A stretch of 64,000 nt of DNA, taken from contig NZ_CP053382.1 in assembly GCF_014931605.1 (NCBI RefSeq), positions 2,604,001-2,668,000 of the forward strand, in the 5' to 3' direction. This DNA is from Halomonas sp. MCCC 1A13316. GTDB lineage: Bacteria; Pseudomonadota; Gammaproteobacteria; Pseudomonadales; Halomonadaceae. Both the position numbers and the translations under genes were made by a program. Positions 1 to 8,735 of the stretch are shown piece by piece. Each line of letters opens with the position of its first letter. Position 1 is the first letter of the stretch. The notes beneath the pieces were generated by a model. The model was not told the origin of the DNA. It saw only the letters and a program-made list of their open reading frames with translations, and made no database searches.

Positions 1-63
1 GACGATGACGGACGTGTCCAGGCCGCCGGAGTAGGCAAGCACGACCTTCTTGACATCGGACAT
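1..63 (-). CDS. argG: argininosuccinate synthase, N-terminal fragment cut by window edge
   Basis: Only the first 21 codons are inside the window, read leftwards from an ATG at 63. They encode MSDVKKVVLAYSGGLDTSVI, the signature ATP-pyrophosphatase P-loop (SGGLDTS) at the very N-terminus of argininosuccinate synthase. The enzyme joins citrulline and aspartate using ATP in arginine biosynthesis. A strong ribosome site (GAGAGGAG) lies just upstream of the ATG. argF, the preceding pathway step, lies about 2.3 kb away on the opposite strand, which fits an arginine neighbourhood. The identification is firm despite the short length because this motif at this position is characteristic. Confidence 0.9.
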   Translation of the reverse strand, partial: MSDVKKVVLAYSGGLDTSVIV

Positions 64-257
64 TCGAGGGCTCCTCTCAGGTAAACGTCACAAGTCGTGC
101 AGTATAGCGTGGCTGCCGCCCGGCGAATACCGGCGGGGGACGTATCGCAGCCAAGCTGTTAGACTTTTCGCCCATGAGAGTCGGCCCGGCCGCGGCGGTT
201 GCGCGCTGGCAAGGAGCCGTCCCCGACAACGACGAGGCACGTGATGAGGAGAGGTGC

Positions 258-923
258 ATGAGCGAGGCGATCACTCGCGAGATGATGGCGCAGCGGTTTC
301 GCAGTTTCCTGCCGGTGGTGGTAGATCTGGAGACGGGAGGATTCAACGCGGAGCGCGACGCCATTCTCGAAATCGCCGCGGTGACGCTGACCATGGATGC
401 GGAAGGCAACCTGATGCCGGATGCCACCTACGCCTATCATGTGCAGCCCTTCTCGGGAGCCAACGTCGAGCAGTCGGCACTGGATTTCACCGGAATCAAG
501 CTCGATGATCCCCTACGTCAGCGTGTCGCACTTTCCGAGGCCGAGGCACTGGGGGAGATCTTTCGCCCGGTGCGCAAGGCGATCAAGTCCTACGGCTGCA
601 CCCGTGCCGTGCTGGTGGGCCACAACGCCGCCTTCGATCATGGCTTCCTCAATGCCGCGGTGACTCGCTGCGGCATCAAGCGCAACCCCTTCCATCCCTT
701 CTCGAGCTTCGACACCGCCAGTTTGGCGGGCCTCGTTTATGGCCAGACGGTACTCGCCCGCGCCTGCCGCGCAGCGGGCATACCGTTCGACAATCAGGAG
801 GCCCACTCGGCGCGCTACGACACCGAGCGGACCGCGGAGCTGTTCTGCGCCATTGTCAACCGCTACAAGGATCTGGGCGGCTGGGCACTGGCACAGCGCG
901 AGCAGGGCCTCGACGAACTGTAA
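258..923 (+). CDS. rnt: ribonuclease T (3'-5' exoribonuclease, DEDDh family)
   Basis: RNase T trims 3' ends of tRNAs and other stable RNAs in the cytoplasm. The 221-residue product has the DEDDh exonuclease core: [10 protein letters not shown] near residue 23 (first D and E), [10 protein letters not shown] in the middle (second D) and [13 protein letters not shown] near the end (H and last D). Length matches the family. The reading frame stays open upstream to 174, but I chose ATG 258 because GAGGAGAGG lies directly before it and the exonuclease fold begins soon after. It is a single gene, convergent with the hibernation-factor gene downstream, with 26 bases between their stops. Confidence 0.93.
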   Translation: MSEAITREMMAQRFRSFLPVVVDLETGGFNAERDAILEIAAVTLTMDAEGNLMPDATYAYHVQPFSGANVEQSALDFTGIKLDDPLRQRVALSEAEALGEIFRPVRKAIKSYGCTRAVLVGHNAAFDHGFLNAAVTRCGIKRNPFHPFSSFDTASLAGLVYGQTVLARACRAAGIPFDNQEAHSARYDTERTAELFCAIVNRYKDLGGWALAQREQGLDEL

Positions 924-949
924 CTCCCCAAGGCCCTGGCGGGACATGC

Positions 950-1594
950 TCAGTGGCGGGTGCCGGTGTCCTGCTCCCAGCCGGCGGGCATGTCGAGATC
1001 GTCCTCGCCATCGGCCGCACCGCCTACCCCCGGCTTGTCGATGACCTGAACCGTGCTGGCGTGCAGCCCTTTCTCGCCTTCGTCGGGTTCGAAGCGTACC
1101 CGGGTACCCACGGTCAACCGCTCGAAGTCGCCATGCAGCACCGAATTGCGGTGAAAATAGAACTCCTCGCCGCTCAGGCTCTTGATGAAGCCATAGCCAT
1201 CCTTCTCGAATAGGCGCACCACGGTCGCTACCGGGGGGATCGGCTCGTCGTTGTGATGCTTGACCTTGCCATCACGCTTGGCGGTCTGCTTCTTGAGCTG
1301 CTTCTCCATCGCCTCGAAGGCGTTACGGATGATCGGGCGCAACTGGACCTGGGGGTCGGTGACCTTGTCGCTCTTCTCGGCGACGAGCTCCCCCTTGGCC
1401 GGCAGGTTCACTTCGACGAGCGCACGATAGGGGTTGCCCGTCTTGTGGGGATTCTGGGTCTGCTCGATGACCACACGACAGGAGACGATATCGTGATTGA
1501 ATTGCTCGAGCTTGGCCACACGCGACCGAATGTACTCGTCGATCCATTCGGAGCGTGACACGTGCTGATAGGTGATTTCCAAGGGTGTTTGCAT
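950..1594 (-). CDS. ribosome hibernation factor (HPF/RaiA-like) fused to a cold-shock domain
   Basis: The 214-residue protein has two parts. Residues 1 to about 105 look like an S30AE/HPF ribosome-binding domain (MQTPLEITYQHV start, helix with WIDEYIRSRVAKLEQF, then VEVNLPAKGELV). Residues about 122-190 are a cold-shock/OB domain with RNP1 (GYGFIK) and RNP2 (EFYFH) motifs. HPF/RaiA proteins bind the small ribosomal subunit in slow growth or stress; CSDs bind single-stranded RNA. The fusion suggests a ribosome-associated factor that also touches mRNA, which is inference. Such HPF-CSD proteins are known from annotation in proteobacteria, but their specific role is not clear to me. The gene stands alone between rnt and grxD. 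Confidence 0.85.
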   Translation of the reverse strand: MQTPLEITYQHVSRSEWIDEYIRSRVAKLEQFNHDIVSCRVVIEQTQNPHKTGNPYRALVEVNLPAKGELVAEKSDKVTDPQVQLRPIIRNAFEAMEKQLKKQTAKRDGKVKHHNDEPIPPVATVVRLFEKDGYGFIKSLSGEEFYFHRNSVLHGDFERLTVGTRVRFEPDEGEKGLHASTVQVIDKPGVGGAADGEDDLDMPAGWEQDTGTRH

Positions 1595-1766
1595 ACTGCA
1601 ACTACCTCCCTGCCTCTGAAACTTGTGCCTGAATCCATTTCCGGCATTCCAAAGTCAGCGTGGTAGCGAGCGCGGGCTATTTCAATCGTCGCCGCAGGGG
1701 CTTTTGGTGTCCTACCGTAACCTGGGCGTCTTGTCTCCACTTCAGGAATCCGCCGCCCGAAACGCA

Positions 1767-1800
1767 CAAGGCCCGCGAGCCGAAGCTCACGGGCCTTGTT
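1767..1800. terminator. strong hairpin between grxD and the HPF-CSD gene
   Basis: A 14-bp stem (CAAGGCCCGCGAGC paired with GCTCACGGGCCTTG, one mismatch) closes a CGAA/TTCG tetraloop about 20 bases beyond the grxD stop. The T-tract is short on either strand, but stem strength and position make it the likely grxD terminator. Confidence 0.7.
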
Positions 1801-1821
1801 AGGACTCGGTGGGTAACGGGT

Positions 1822-2172
1822 TCAGGCGTCGCCGCCCTCCTCGTTGGCCTTGGCACGTGCCGCCGCCTCCTTCACCAGCTTTTCCAACTCGCCGCTCTGG
1901 TGCAGCTCGCCGACGATGTCGCAACCACCCACCAGCTCACCTTCCACCCACAGCTGAGGGAAGGTGGGCCAGTTGGCGTACTTGGGCAGCTCTGCGCGAA
2001 TGTCCGGATTATCCAGCACGTTGACGAAGGCGAAGCGTTCGCCACAGGACATCAGGGCCTGCACGGTCTGGGCGGAAAAGCCGCACTGCGGCAGTTGGGG
2101 AGTGCCCTTCATGTAGATAAGGATGGGGTTTTCACCGATCTGACGCTGGATGTTCTCGATGGTAGTGCTCAT
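1822..2172 (-). CDS. grxD: monothiol glutaredoxin, Grx4 type
   Basis: This 116-residue protein is a monothiol CGFS glutaredoxin, which binds a bridging [2Fe-2S] cluster with glutathione and passes it to apoproteins. Visible family features are [17 protein letters not shown] with the CGFS active site, a WPTFPQLWV cis-proline strand and the GGCDIV glutathione-binding loop. I chose ATG 2172 ([11 protein letters not shown]) because it gives the usual Grx4 N-terminus and length; the frame extends 21 codons further but that stretch is Arg/Pro-rich and unlike the family. The gene is divergent from argF across a 165-base gap. Confidence 0.93.
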   Translation of the reverse strand: MSTTIENIQRQIGENPILIYMKGTPQLPQCGFSAQTVQALMSCGERFAFVNVLDNPDIRAELPKYANWPTFPQLWVEGELVGGCDIVGELHQSGELEKLVKEAAARAKANEEGGDA

Positions 2173-2280
2173 GTGCGCTCCTGTTGGAAGAGGTGGATGC
2201 CGAGGATGTCGGGACGGACAATACCTGAGTGCCATACTCAGCCTTTAGCTCATGGCCCCATTCTACTGATCACGAGCGAA

Positions 2281-2309
2281 TTGCGCATCCCCCGCAGGCT
2301 GGCTAGGAT
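2281..2309 (+). promoter_or_regulatory. candidate sigma-70 promoter for argF
   Basis: TTGCGC at 2281-2286 is followed by exactly 17 bases and TAGGAT at 2304-2309. Transcription would begin near 2316, about 20 bases before the argF ATG. I could not make out a convincing ArgR box. Confidence 0.4.
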
Positions 2310-2337
2310 GGTGGTTTTTTCGCGCGGAGAGATCGCC

Positions 2338-3258
2338 ATGGCGACACGCCATTTTCTGACCCTGCTGGACCTGAGCCCAGAAGAATCGCACTACCTCATC
2401 CAGCGCGCCATCACGATCAAGAACCGCCTGCGCGCCCAGGGGCCGACCTATGCTCCGTTCACCAACCGCACGCTGGCGATGATCTTCGAGAAATCCTCCA
2501 CGCGCACCCGGGTCTCGTTCGAAACCGCCATGGCCCACTTCGGCGGCCATGCGCTGTTCCTCTCGCCGCGCGACACACAGCTCGGTCGCGGAGAGCCGAT
2601 CGAGGATACCGCAAGGGTGCTGGCGGAGATGGTCGACATCGTGATGATTCGTACCTTCTGCCATGCCGGCCTCGAGTCATACGCCGCCGCCAGCTCGGTG
2701 CCGGTGATCAATGCACTCTCCGATGACTATCACCCCTGCCAGTTGCTGGCCGATGTGATGACCTGGACCGAGCTACGCGGCAGCGTGCGCGGGCGCACGG
2801 CGGTATGGATCGGCGATGGCAACAACATGTGCCATTCATGGATCAACGCCGCGCGCCAGTTCGACTTCAAGCTGCGTGTGTGTTGCCCCAAGGGTTACGA
2901 ACCGCGCCAGGACATCCTCGAGGCCGCCGGCGATCGCATCACACTGCTGCACGATCCCGCCGAGGCGACGGTCGGAGCCGATCTGGTCACTACCGATGTC
3001 TGGGCCTCGATGGGCCAGGAAGAGGAACAAGCCAAGCGCGAGGCGGATTTCGCCGGCTTTCAGGTCGATGAGGCCATGCTGGACCGCGCCAGGCCCGACG
3101 TACTGTTCCTGCACTGCCTGCCCGCCCATCGCGGCGAGGAGATCAGCGAGACGCTGCTTGACGACCCGCGGGCGGTGGTTTGGCAGGAAGCCGGTAACCG
3201 CCTGCATGCCCAGAAAGCACTGATCGAATTCCTGCTGCTGGGGCGGGTCGACCACTGA
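2338..3258 (+). CDS. argF: ornithine carbamoyltransferase
   Basis: The enzyme makes citrulline from ornithine and carbamoyl phosphate in arginine biosynthesis. The 306-residue product has the carbamoyl-phosphate loop STRTR, the HPCQ motif, and [10 protein letters not shown] near the C-terminus carrying the ornithine-binding Cys. The length is the anabolic ArgF length. I chose ATG 2338 because [16 protein letters not shown] is the normal N-terminus, with GGAGAG upstream. The frame is open far upstream, but that stretch crosses the antisense of grxD and has no family content. argG begins at the left edge of the window. Confidence 0.95.
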   Translation: MATRHFLTLLDLSPEESHYLIQRAITIKNRLRAQGPTYAPFTNRTLAMIFEKSSTRTRVSFETAMAHFGGHALFLSPRDTQLGRGEPIEDTARVLAEMVDIVMIRTFCHAGLESYAAASSVPVINALSDDYHPCQLLADVMTWTELRGSVRGRTAVWIGDGNNMCHSWINAARQFDFKLRVCCPKGYEPRQDILEAAGDRITLLHDPAEATVGADLVTTDVWASMGQEEEQAKREADFAGFQVDEAMLDRARPDVLFLHCLPAHRGEEISETLLDDPRAVVWQEAGNRLHAQKALIEFLLLGRVDH

Positions 3259-3285
3259 CTCAGCTCCCATTCACCCCGTCGGGAA

Positions 3286-6018
3286 TCAACTTTCGGCGGG
3301 GCAGACCGCCTCCTTGAGCTTCTCACGTAGTATATCGATGGCCACGGGACGACCATACAAGTAGCCCTGAAAAGCATGGCAGCCCTGCCGTGCCAACCAG
3401 TCGTGATGCGCTTGGGTTTCCACGCCCTCAGCGATAACCTCCAGCCCCAGGTTGCGCCCCAGATCAATGATCGATGCGCAAATCACGGCATTGGCAGCGT
3501 CCTCGAACAACGGTCGCACGAAGGACTGGTCTATCTTGAGCTGGTCGAGCGGCAACCGGTTGAGGTAGCTCAGCGAAGAGAAGCCGGTACCGAAGTCATC
3601 GAGGGAGAAGCGTACGCCCAGCGCCTTGATGCGTTGCATGGTGTCACGTACCGCATCGGGCTCATCCATGAACAGGTTCTCGGTCAGCTCAAGCTTCAGT
3701 AGGTCAGAAGGCGCTCCGGTCTGCTCGAGTATCGCTCCCAGGCGGTCGACAAAGTCGGGTTGCTGGAATTGCAATGGACTGATGTTGACGGCCATGCTCA
3801 AACCCGCCAGGTTCGGCAAGTCAGTCCACTCGGCCAGTTGGCGACAGGCCGTCTCAAGCACCCAATCACCAAGCGACACAATGAGATAGCTCTCCTCGGC
3901 GATGGTGATGAAATCACCGGGCGGCACCATGCCGTACTCCGGATGCAGCCAACGCAGCAACGCCTCGACCCCGGTCACCCTGTCTTGGCTATCGACCTGG
4001 ACCTGGTAGTGGAGTCGCAACTCGTTGCGCCGTACCGCCTGGCGCAGGTCGCTTTCGAGCATCGCTCGTCGCACGGCTACCGCCTGCATGCTCGGATCGA
4101 AGAAGCGCCAGATGTTGCGACCGGCCTGTTTGGCCTGGTACATCGCCATCTCGGCCTGCTGCAGACACGCCTCCGCATCCTCGGCGCCATCCACCAAGAG
4201 TGTAATGCCGATACTTCCAGAGAGTAGATGACGGCGCTCGCCGAGCTGACAGGGCTCGGCGAGCTTCGCCAGCAGGCGAGTCGCGATGCGCTCCACTTGC
4301 TGGGAGGTAGCTTCGATCGTGCTACCCAGCTCCGGAGCCAAGATCACGAACTCGTCGCCTCCCAGGCGCGCGACCAACTGGGACTCGCGGCTGACCTCGA
4401 CGATACGTTCGGCCATGATTTGCAGCAGTTCGTCACCCACCTGGTGGCCAAGGGTATCATTGATATGCTTGAAGCCGTCCAGATCGATGAACATCAACGC
4501 CCCTTGCTGCTCATGATTCGCCCAGGCCTGCATGGCCTGGGTCAACCGGTCGAGCAACATGCGCCGGTTGGGCAAGCCAGTCAGCGGATCATAGAACGCC
4601 AGGCGGTGGACCTCCTGCTCGGCAGCCCGGCGCAGCGAGATGTCGCTGAGGGTGGCGACATAATGACTGGCCTTGCCGCCCTCATTCCTGACAGCGCTGA
4701 TGGTGACCCACTGGGGGTAGATGTCGCCGTTCTTGCGCCGATTCCACACCTCACCGTGCCAGCTTCCCTTCTCGTGAATGCTGGTCCACATCGTTCGGTA
4801 GAAGTCGGCATCGTGCCGCCCCGAATTGAGGATGCGCGGGTTCTCCCCCAGCACCTCTTCGGCACGGTATCCGGTGATCCGCTCGAAGGTGGAGTTGACC
4901 TTGCGAATGGCACCGCTGGAATCGGTGATAAACATGCCCATATGCGTATCGAACGCCAGCGCAGCGATATCCAGCTCCGCCTGCAGCGACTCGTTGATCC
5001 GGCGCAGGTCCTTCTCGCTGCGATATAGCTCTTTTTCGGTACGGGCCAAGCGTCGATAGTGGCGCAGGAGGAACCAACCCATGACAGCCACGACCAGCCA
5101 CCCCAGCACGAGTAGCACGACCTTGTCGCGCCAGCCGGAAAGGACATGGTTGAGGCTATCGCCGACGACCACCGCAAAAGGCAACCCCTCGACTCGCGCC
5201 ATGCTGAAGAGGCGACGCTCGTCATCCAGAGGAGAGGTGATGACCATTGAGCGACCGGCACCGTCCTGCATGAGCTCGGCCACTTCAGATGACTCGATAC
5301 GCATCCCCAGCACCTCGTTGGCAGTCAGGCCCTGCAGGCCCGGACGCCGAGCAATCAGGCGCATTTCGTCATCGATGAAGGTGATGTTATCTCCGGGGCC
5401 GAGCTGGAGCGCCTCCAAGGTCTGGTTGAAATAGAGCAGGTCCAGATGCGCGGCAGCCACGCCGGTGAAGTAGCCCTCGGCATCGAACATTCGGCGCAGA
5501 TAAAGCATGCGCCGGCCATTCAACTCTGGGTTCCAGTAGACGGCGGAGAGTACCTGTTCGCGACTCTGCAAAAAACGGCGCAGGAAAGCCCGTGCCTCAG
5601 GGTCGTCATACCCCAATTTGCCCATTTGCGTGGTATAGAGCGACGTGCCGGTATGGCTGATGATACCCAGGACTTCAAGGAATGGCAGGCTCTGCTGGCG
5701 CTGCGACAGCAGGGTTTCGAAGGCGTCGGCCATCCAGACGTTCTCCTCGTCCTTCAGGGAAAGCGCGAAATGATTGGCCAGACCACTCAGGGTGTCATCG
5801 GTTCGTGAAAATGCCGCGGTCGCCCATTCAGCCACGAGTTCTGCTTTTGCTTGGGTTCTCTCGCGCGCCGTCTGTAGCTCACGATCGTGACGATCCACGA
5901 GCGCCCAGCTCATTACGGCCAGCAGCAATACCATCACGGCAGCGTAGAGCAGTGAAGCCTGACAAGCCGACCAGCGCCGACGCGGCGGACGGGCGCCTCC
6001 CTTCTCTCTTGGCGTCAT
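3286..6018 (-). CDS. membrane PAS-GGDEF-EAL cyclic-di-GMP protein, last gene of the motCD operon
   Basis: A 910-residue protein for c-di-GMP synthesis and/or breakdown. In order: a transmembrane helix near residues 25-45; a periplasmic Cache-like region to about 300; a second helix (VVLLVLGWLVVAVMGWFLL); a PAS domain (about 350-465); a GGDEF domain with intact RLGGDEF; and an EAL domain with intact EALLRW, LELTEN and DDFGTGFSSL. Both catalytic signatures look complete, so it may be bifunctional or have one dominant activity. I chose ATG 6018, with AGGGA six bases upstream; a TTG at 6060 is the alternative. It follows motD by about 45 bases, so it is probably co-transcribed with the MotCD stator from the FliA promoter at 7602-7628. 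Confidence 0.88.
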   Translation of the reverse strand: MTPREKGGARPPRRRWSACQASLLYAAVMVLLLAVMSWALVDRHDRELQTARERTQAKAELVAEWATAAFSRTDDTLSGLANHFALSLKDEENVWMADAFETLLSQRQQSLPFLEVLGIISHTGTSLYTTQMGKLGYDDPEARAFLRRFLQSREQVLSAVYWNPELNGRRMLYLRRMFDAEGYFTGVAAAHLDLLYFNQTLEALQLGPGDNITFIDDEMRLIARRPGLQGLTANEVLGMRIESSEVAELMQDGAGRSMVITSPLDDERRLFSMARVEGLPFAVVVGDSLNHVLSGWRDKVVLLVLGWLVVAVMGWFLLRHYRRLARTEKELYRSEKDLRRINESLQAELDIAALAFDTHMGMFITDSSGAIRKVNSTFERITGYRAEEVLGENPRILNSGRHDADFYRTMWTSIHEKGSWHGEVWNRRKNGDIYPQWVTISAVRNEGGKASHYVATLSDISLRRAAEQEVHRLAFYDPLTGLPNRRMLLDRLTQAMQAWANHEQQGALMFIDLDGFKHINDTLGHQVGDELLQIMAERIVEVSRESQLVARLGGDEFVILAPELGSTIEATSQQVERIATRLLAKLAEPCQLGERRHLLSGSIGITLLVDGAEDAEACLQQAEMAMYQAKQAGRNIWRFFDPSMQAVAVRRAMLESDLRQAVRRNELRLHYQVQVDSQDRVTGVEALLRWLHPEYGMVPPGDFITIAEESYLIVSLGDWVLETACRQLAEWTDLPNLAGLSMAVNISPLQFQQPDFVDRLGAILEQTGAPSDLLKLELTENLFMDEPDAVRDTMQRIKALGVRFSLDDFGTGFSSLSYLNRLPLDQLKIDQSFVRPLFEDAANAVICASIIDLGRNLGLEVIAEGVETQAHHDWLARQGCHAFQGYLYGRPVAIDILREKLKEAVCPAES

Positions 6019-6063
6019 TCGGTGTCCCTGATTCCCATCGAGAGCGCTAACCGTATACAAGGG

Positions 6064-6750
6064 TTAGGCATTCGGGGCATCTTGGTGCAACAGGAGTTCC
6101 ACGCGGCGGTTGGCGGCACGCCCTTCGGGGGTTTCGTTGCTATCCAACGGACGCGTTTCGGCGTAGCCCACCGCACGCAAGCGCTCGGCCGGCAAACCCA
6201 GCTCGGACAGGTAGCGCAACACGGCGATGGCACGTCCAGAAGAGAGTTCCCAATTGGACGGGAAACGCGCGGTAGCAATGGGAATGCTGTCGGTGTGCCC
6301 CTCCACCGAGATGTCGCCCTCGAATGTCGCGAGCACTTCGCGCAGGCGGCTCAATACTTCCCGGCCCTGCCCGGTGAGTATGGCCTGGCCACTGTCGAAC
6401 AGCAGATTATCGTCGATGCGCAGGGTAATGCCCTGCTGTCCCTCGGTCACGCTGACACCTTCGATGTCGAGCCCGGGGAAATGCGGCTGCAATCCGTCAT
6501 GGCGCGGCTCGAGCCCTGTACCAGCTACCATGCGAGCCACGGCTTCCGCTTGCGGCGTGACCAGGGCACTCGCCTCACCGCCATGTCGGTTTCCCTTGAT
6601 GGCGGCACCGTTGCCGGCCAGCGAGAGCAGCAATACGAACAGCGTGATGAGCAGTGTCAGCACGTCCAGATAACTTACCAGCCAGCCTTCTCCGTCCCCG
6701 CCGTCGATAACGGGGGGATGCAACACGTCTCGCGTGCTGCGATCAAGCAT
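6064..6750 (-). CDS. motD: flagellar stator protein MotD (MotB-like, peptidoglycan anchor)
   Basis: The product has one transmembrane helix near the N-terminus with the ion-binding aspartate (SYLDVLTLLITLFVLLLS) and a C-terminal OmpA/MotB peptidoglycan-binding domain (EGHTDSIPI, NWELSSGRAIAVLRYL, NRRVELLL). It pairs with MotC upstream to form an ion-driven stator around the flagellar motor. At 228 residues it is shorter than the MotB at 31392-32339, as expected for MotD. I prefer ATG 6750, preceded by GGAGAAG six bases upstream, over ATG 6765, which lacks a ribosome site. The start overlaps the end of motC by 8 bases, implying translational coupling. Confidence 0.88.
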   Translation of the reverse strand: MLDRSTRDVLHPPVIDGGDGEGWLVSYLDVLTLLITLFVLLLSLAGNGAAIKGNRHGGEASALVTPQAEAVARMVAGTGLEPRHDGLQPHFPGLDIEGVSVTEGQQGITLRIDDNLLFDSGQAILTGQGREVLSRLREVLATFEGDISVEGHTDSIPIATARFPSNWELSSGRAIAVLRYLSELGLPAERLRAVGYAETRPLDSNETPEGRAANRRVELLLHQDAPNA

Positions 6751-7561
6751 TTTGCGCTTCTCCATTGGAGGCGTCGCGCTTGCTCACTTCCGGATCGCGA
6801 ATCTCGTCGTGATAGTTGGCGACGAAAGAGTTGAGGGTTTCTTCGATGAAGGACGGCAGACGGCGCTTGGTAATCAACGAGATCCCCTCGAGCACCATGT
6901 TCATTGCGATGAGCCGCTCTTCGGTGCGTCGTTCGAGCTTCACGGCAATGGGCTTGAACACCAGGTTGGCCAGCAGAATGCCGTAGAAGGTAGTCAGCAG
7001 CGCCACCGCCATGCGCGGGCCGATGACATGCAGGTCACCCGACTCCATGACTTCGAGCATGTTGACCAGCCCGACCAGGGTACCGATCATGCCGAAGGCC
7101 GGGGCATAGGTGGCCATGGTGCGGAATATCTGTGCCTCGGCGTGCTCGCGTGCCTTGAGCCTGGCGATGCGCCAGCGCAGCAGGTCGAAAATCTCCTCCG
7201 CCTTGGTATTGGCGATGACCAGCTGGATGCCGGTACGCAGAAATGGATTGCGTGCCTTTTCCAGCGCCGCCTCGACGGCGCGTACATCGCCCTTGAACCA
7301 TAGCCGCGAGATATCCACCAACTCCTTGATATCGTCACGCATATAGGTGTTTTCCCGACGAAACACCAAGCCCACCAGACGCACCACACGTAAGACTTCC
7401 TTGAGTGGATAACTGATGAAGGTGGCCGCCATGGTTCCAGCCAACACGATGGCAAGGCCCGGCAGGTTGATGAAGCTCTGCGGTGACTCGGCGGTGAAGA
7501 ACAGCACGCTGACCAGCAGAATGATGCTGGCAAACATGCCGATAATGGTAGATGGATTCAT
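6743..7561 (-). CDS. motC: flagellar stator protein MotC (MotA/PomA family)
   Basis: A 272-residue MotA/TolQ/ExbB-family membrane protein. Hydrophobic segments lie near residues 5-22 and 32-50 and in the pair around 150-205 (YAPAFGMIGTLVGLVNML, MAVALLTTFYGILLANLVF). The cytoplasmic loop between them would contact FliG. It forms a stator with MotD. A second stator (motAB) is present at 31392-33208, so this organism has two, as in Pseudomonas. The ATG is preceded by CAGGAG. A sigma-28 promoter lies at 7602-7628. Whether the coupling ion is H+ or Na+ cannot be read from the sequence by eye. Confidence 0.88.
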   Translation of the reverse strand: MNPSTIIGMFASIILLVSVLFFTAESPQSFINLPGLAIVLAGTMAATFISYPLKEVLRVVRLVGLVFRRENTYMRDDIKELVDISRLWFKGDVRAVEAALEKARNPFLRTGIQLVIANTKAEEIFDLLRWRIARLKAREHAEAQIFRTMATYAPAFGMIGTLVGLVNMLEVMESGDLHVIGPRMAVALLTTFYGILLANLVFKPIAVKLERRTEERLIAMNMVLEGISLITKRRLPSFIEETLNSFVANYHDEIRDPEVSKRDASNGEAQNA

Positions 7562-7601
7562 GCAAGCTCCTGAAAATAAAGCGCATCGAGTCTAAAGGTA
7601 A

Positions 7602-7628
7602 ATATCGGCTGTGAATGGTGACACTTTA
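7602..7628 (-). promoter_or_regulatory. FliA (sigma-28) promoter for motC-motD-GGDEF/EAL
   Basis: On the minus strand, TAAA is followed by 15 bases and GCCGATAT, one base from the GCCGATAA consensus. It lies about 40 bases upstream of the motC ATG. It is divergent from the plus-strand site at 7687-7713. The rest of the 317-base gap (7562-7878) shows no gene. Confidence 0.82.
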
Positions 7629-7686
7629 GCCATGGCTGGACAAAGCCTGCATCCAATTGACCCAGATCAACCTTTCCGCATCGCGC

Positions 7687-7713
7687 TAAAGTTTCCTCGG
7701 TCACGGCCGATAC
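7687..7713 (+). promoter_or_regulatory. FliA (sigma-28) promoter for the EAL gene
   Basis: TAAA at 7687-7690, 15 bases, then GCCGATAC at 7706-7713. It faces the EAL gene that starts at 7879, leaving a leader of about 160 bases. With the site at 7602-7628 it forms a divergent pair whose -35 elements are less than 60 bases apart. Confidence 0.78.
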
Positions 7714-7878
7714 GTTAGCCATGAGATCTTCGTCGGCAGCGGGCCCTTCTATCCGGCCTGTCTCGATGGATGATGGTAGGCGCTGCTTGCTTGCACCTTG
7801 CCGGCAAGCGAGTCCCGCAGCGGCCATAGCGTGCGGGAGAACAAATAGTTGGCCGATAGCGACCAAACAGGAGTAGCC

Positions 7879-8652
7879 ATGCATCGATGCGCCGAGAAGG
7901 AAGGACATTGCGAACGCTGCGAGGGGCCACTGCCGTTCCCGTTCACCATGGCCTTCCAACCGATCGTCGATCTTGCCTCGGCCCGCATCACCGCCTACGA
8001 GGCACTGGTGAGAGGTCCGGGAGGCGAATCCGCGGCCAGCATCCTGGCGCAGGTCACGCCTCGCCTGCTCTACCGATTCGACCAGGCCTGTCGAATCCGC
8101 GCCATCGAACTCGCCAGTCGGCTCGGCATGCGCGAGAGCCTGTCGATCAATTTCCTGCCCAACGCAGTTTATGAGCCCACGGCCTGTATTCAGGCAACGC
8201 TGGCAATTTCCGAACAGGTCGGCTGGCCGGTCGAGCGACTGATTTTCGAGGTTACGGAAACCGAAAGAGTTCAGGGACAGCATCTGCGCAACATCATCGA
8301 GGCCTACCGCGACATGGGCTTCGTGACCGCCCTGGATGACTTCGGCAATGGCTTTGCCAACCTCGACCTGCTGGTGGAACTGCACCCTGACCGCCTCAAG
8401 ATCGACCGTGCCCTGGTGATGAGCTGCGACAGCGACTCGCGACGCCAGGCCATCCTGCGTTCCCTCATCGCCCTGGGGCGCGAGCTTGACATCGACCTGG
8501 TGGCGGAAGGGGTGGAAACCCGTGAGGAAGCCCTGTGGCTTGCCCGCAGCGGCATTACCCGACAACAGGGCTTCTTCTTTGCCCGCCCCGGCCTCGAGAG
8601 ACTGACCCCTGGCCTGGAGCCGGCTCTGGGGGAATTGCAGCGGGCAATTTAG
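7879..8652 (+). CDS. EAL-domain cyclic-di-GMP phosphodiesterase with Cys-rich N-terminus
   Basis: A 257-residue, apparently soluble protein that is almost entirely an EAL domain and would hydrolyse c-di-GMP. Conserved elements are all present: YEALVRG, INFLPN, FEVTETE, DDFGNGFANL, LKIDRALV, EGVET and QGFFFARP. The sequence type (DDFGNGFANLDLL) resembles the EAL domains of BLUF/YcgF-like proteins, but no BLUF domain is present. Residues 1-14 hold three cysteines and a histidine (MHRCAEKEGHCERC), possibly a metal or redox site. ATG 7879 is chosen because CAGGAG lies five bases upstream; a TTG at 7849 is open in frame. FliA control (site 7687-7713) suggests it lowers c-di-GMP when flagella are assembled. 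Confidence 0.87.
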   Translation: MHRCAEKEGHCERCEGPLPFPFTMAFQPIVDLASARITAYEALVRGPGGESAASILAQVTPRLLYRFDQACRIRAIELASRLGMRESLSINFLPNAVYEPTACIQATLAISEQVGWPVERLIFEVTETERVQGQHLRNIIEAYRDMGFVTALDDFGNGFANLDLLVELHPDRLKIDRALVMSCDSDSRRQAILRSLIALGRELDIDLVAEGVETREEALWLARSGITRQQGFFFARPGLERLTPGLEPALGELQRAI

Positions 8653-8735
8653 TGAAAGCGGTTCGATCACGATCATGTCAGCCTGAAACTTGAGAATATT
8701 CCGAGTGCACCGCACTCAGCACGGAGCCAAGCAGC

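Noticed and set aside
1660..2337. Upstream extension of the argF frame by 226 codons
   Set aside because: It crosses the antisense of grxD and a terminator; the ATG at 2338 gives the family N-terminus.
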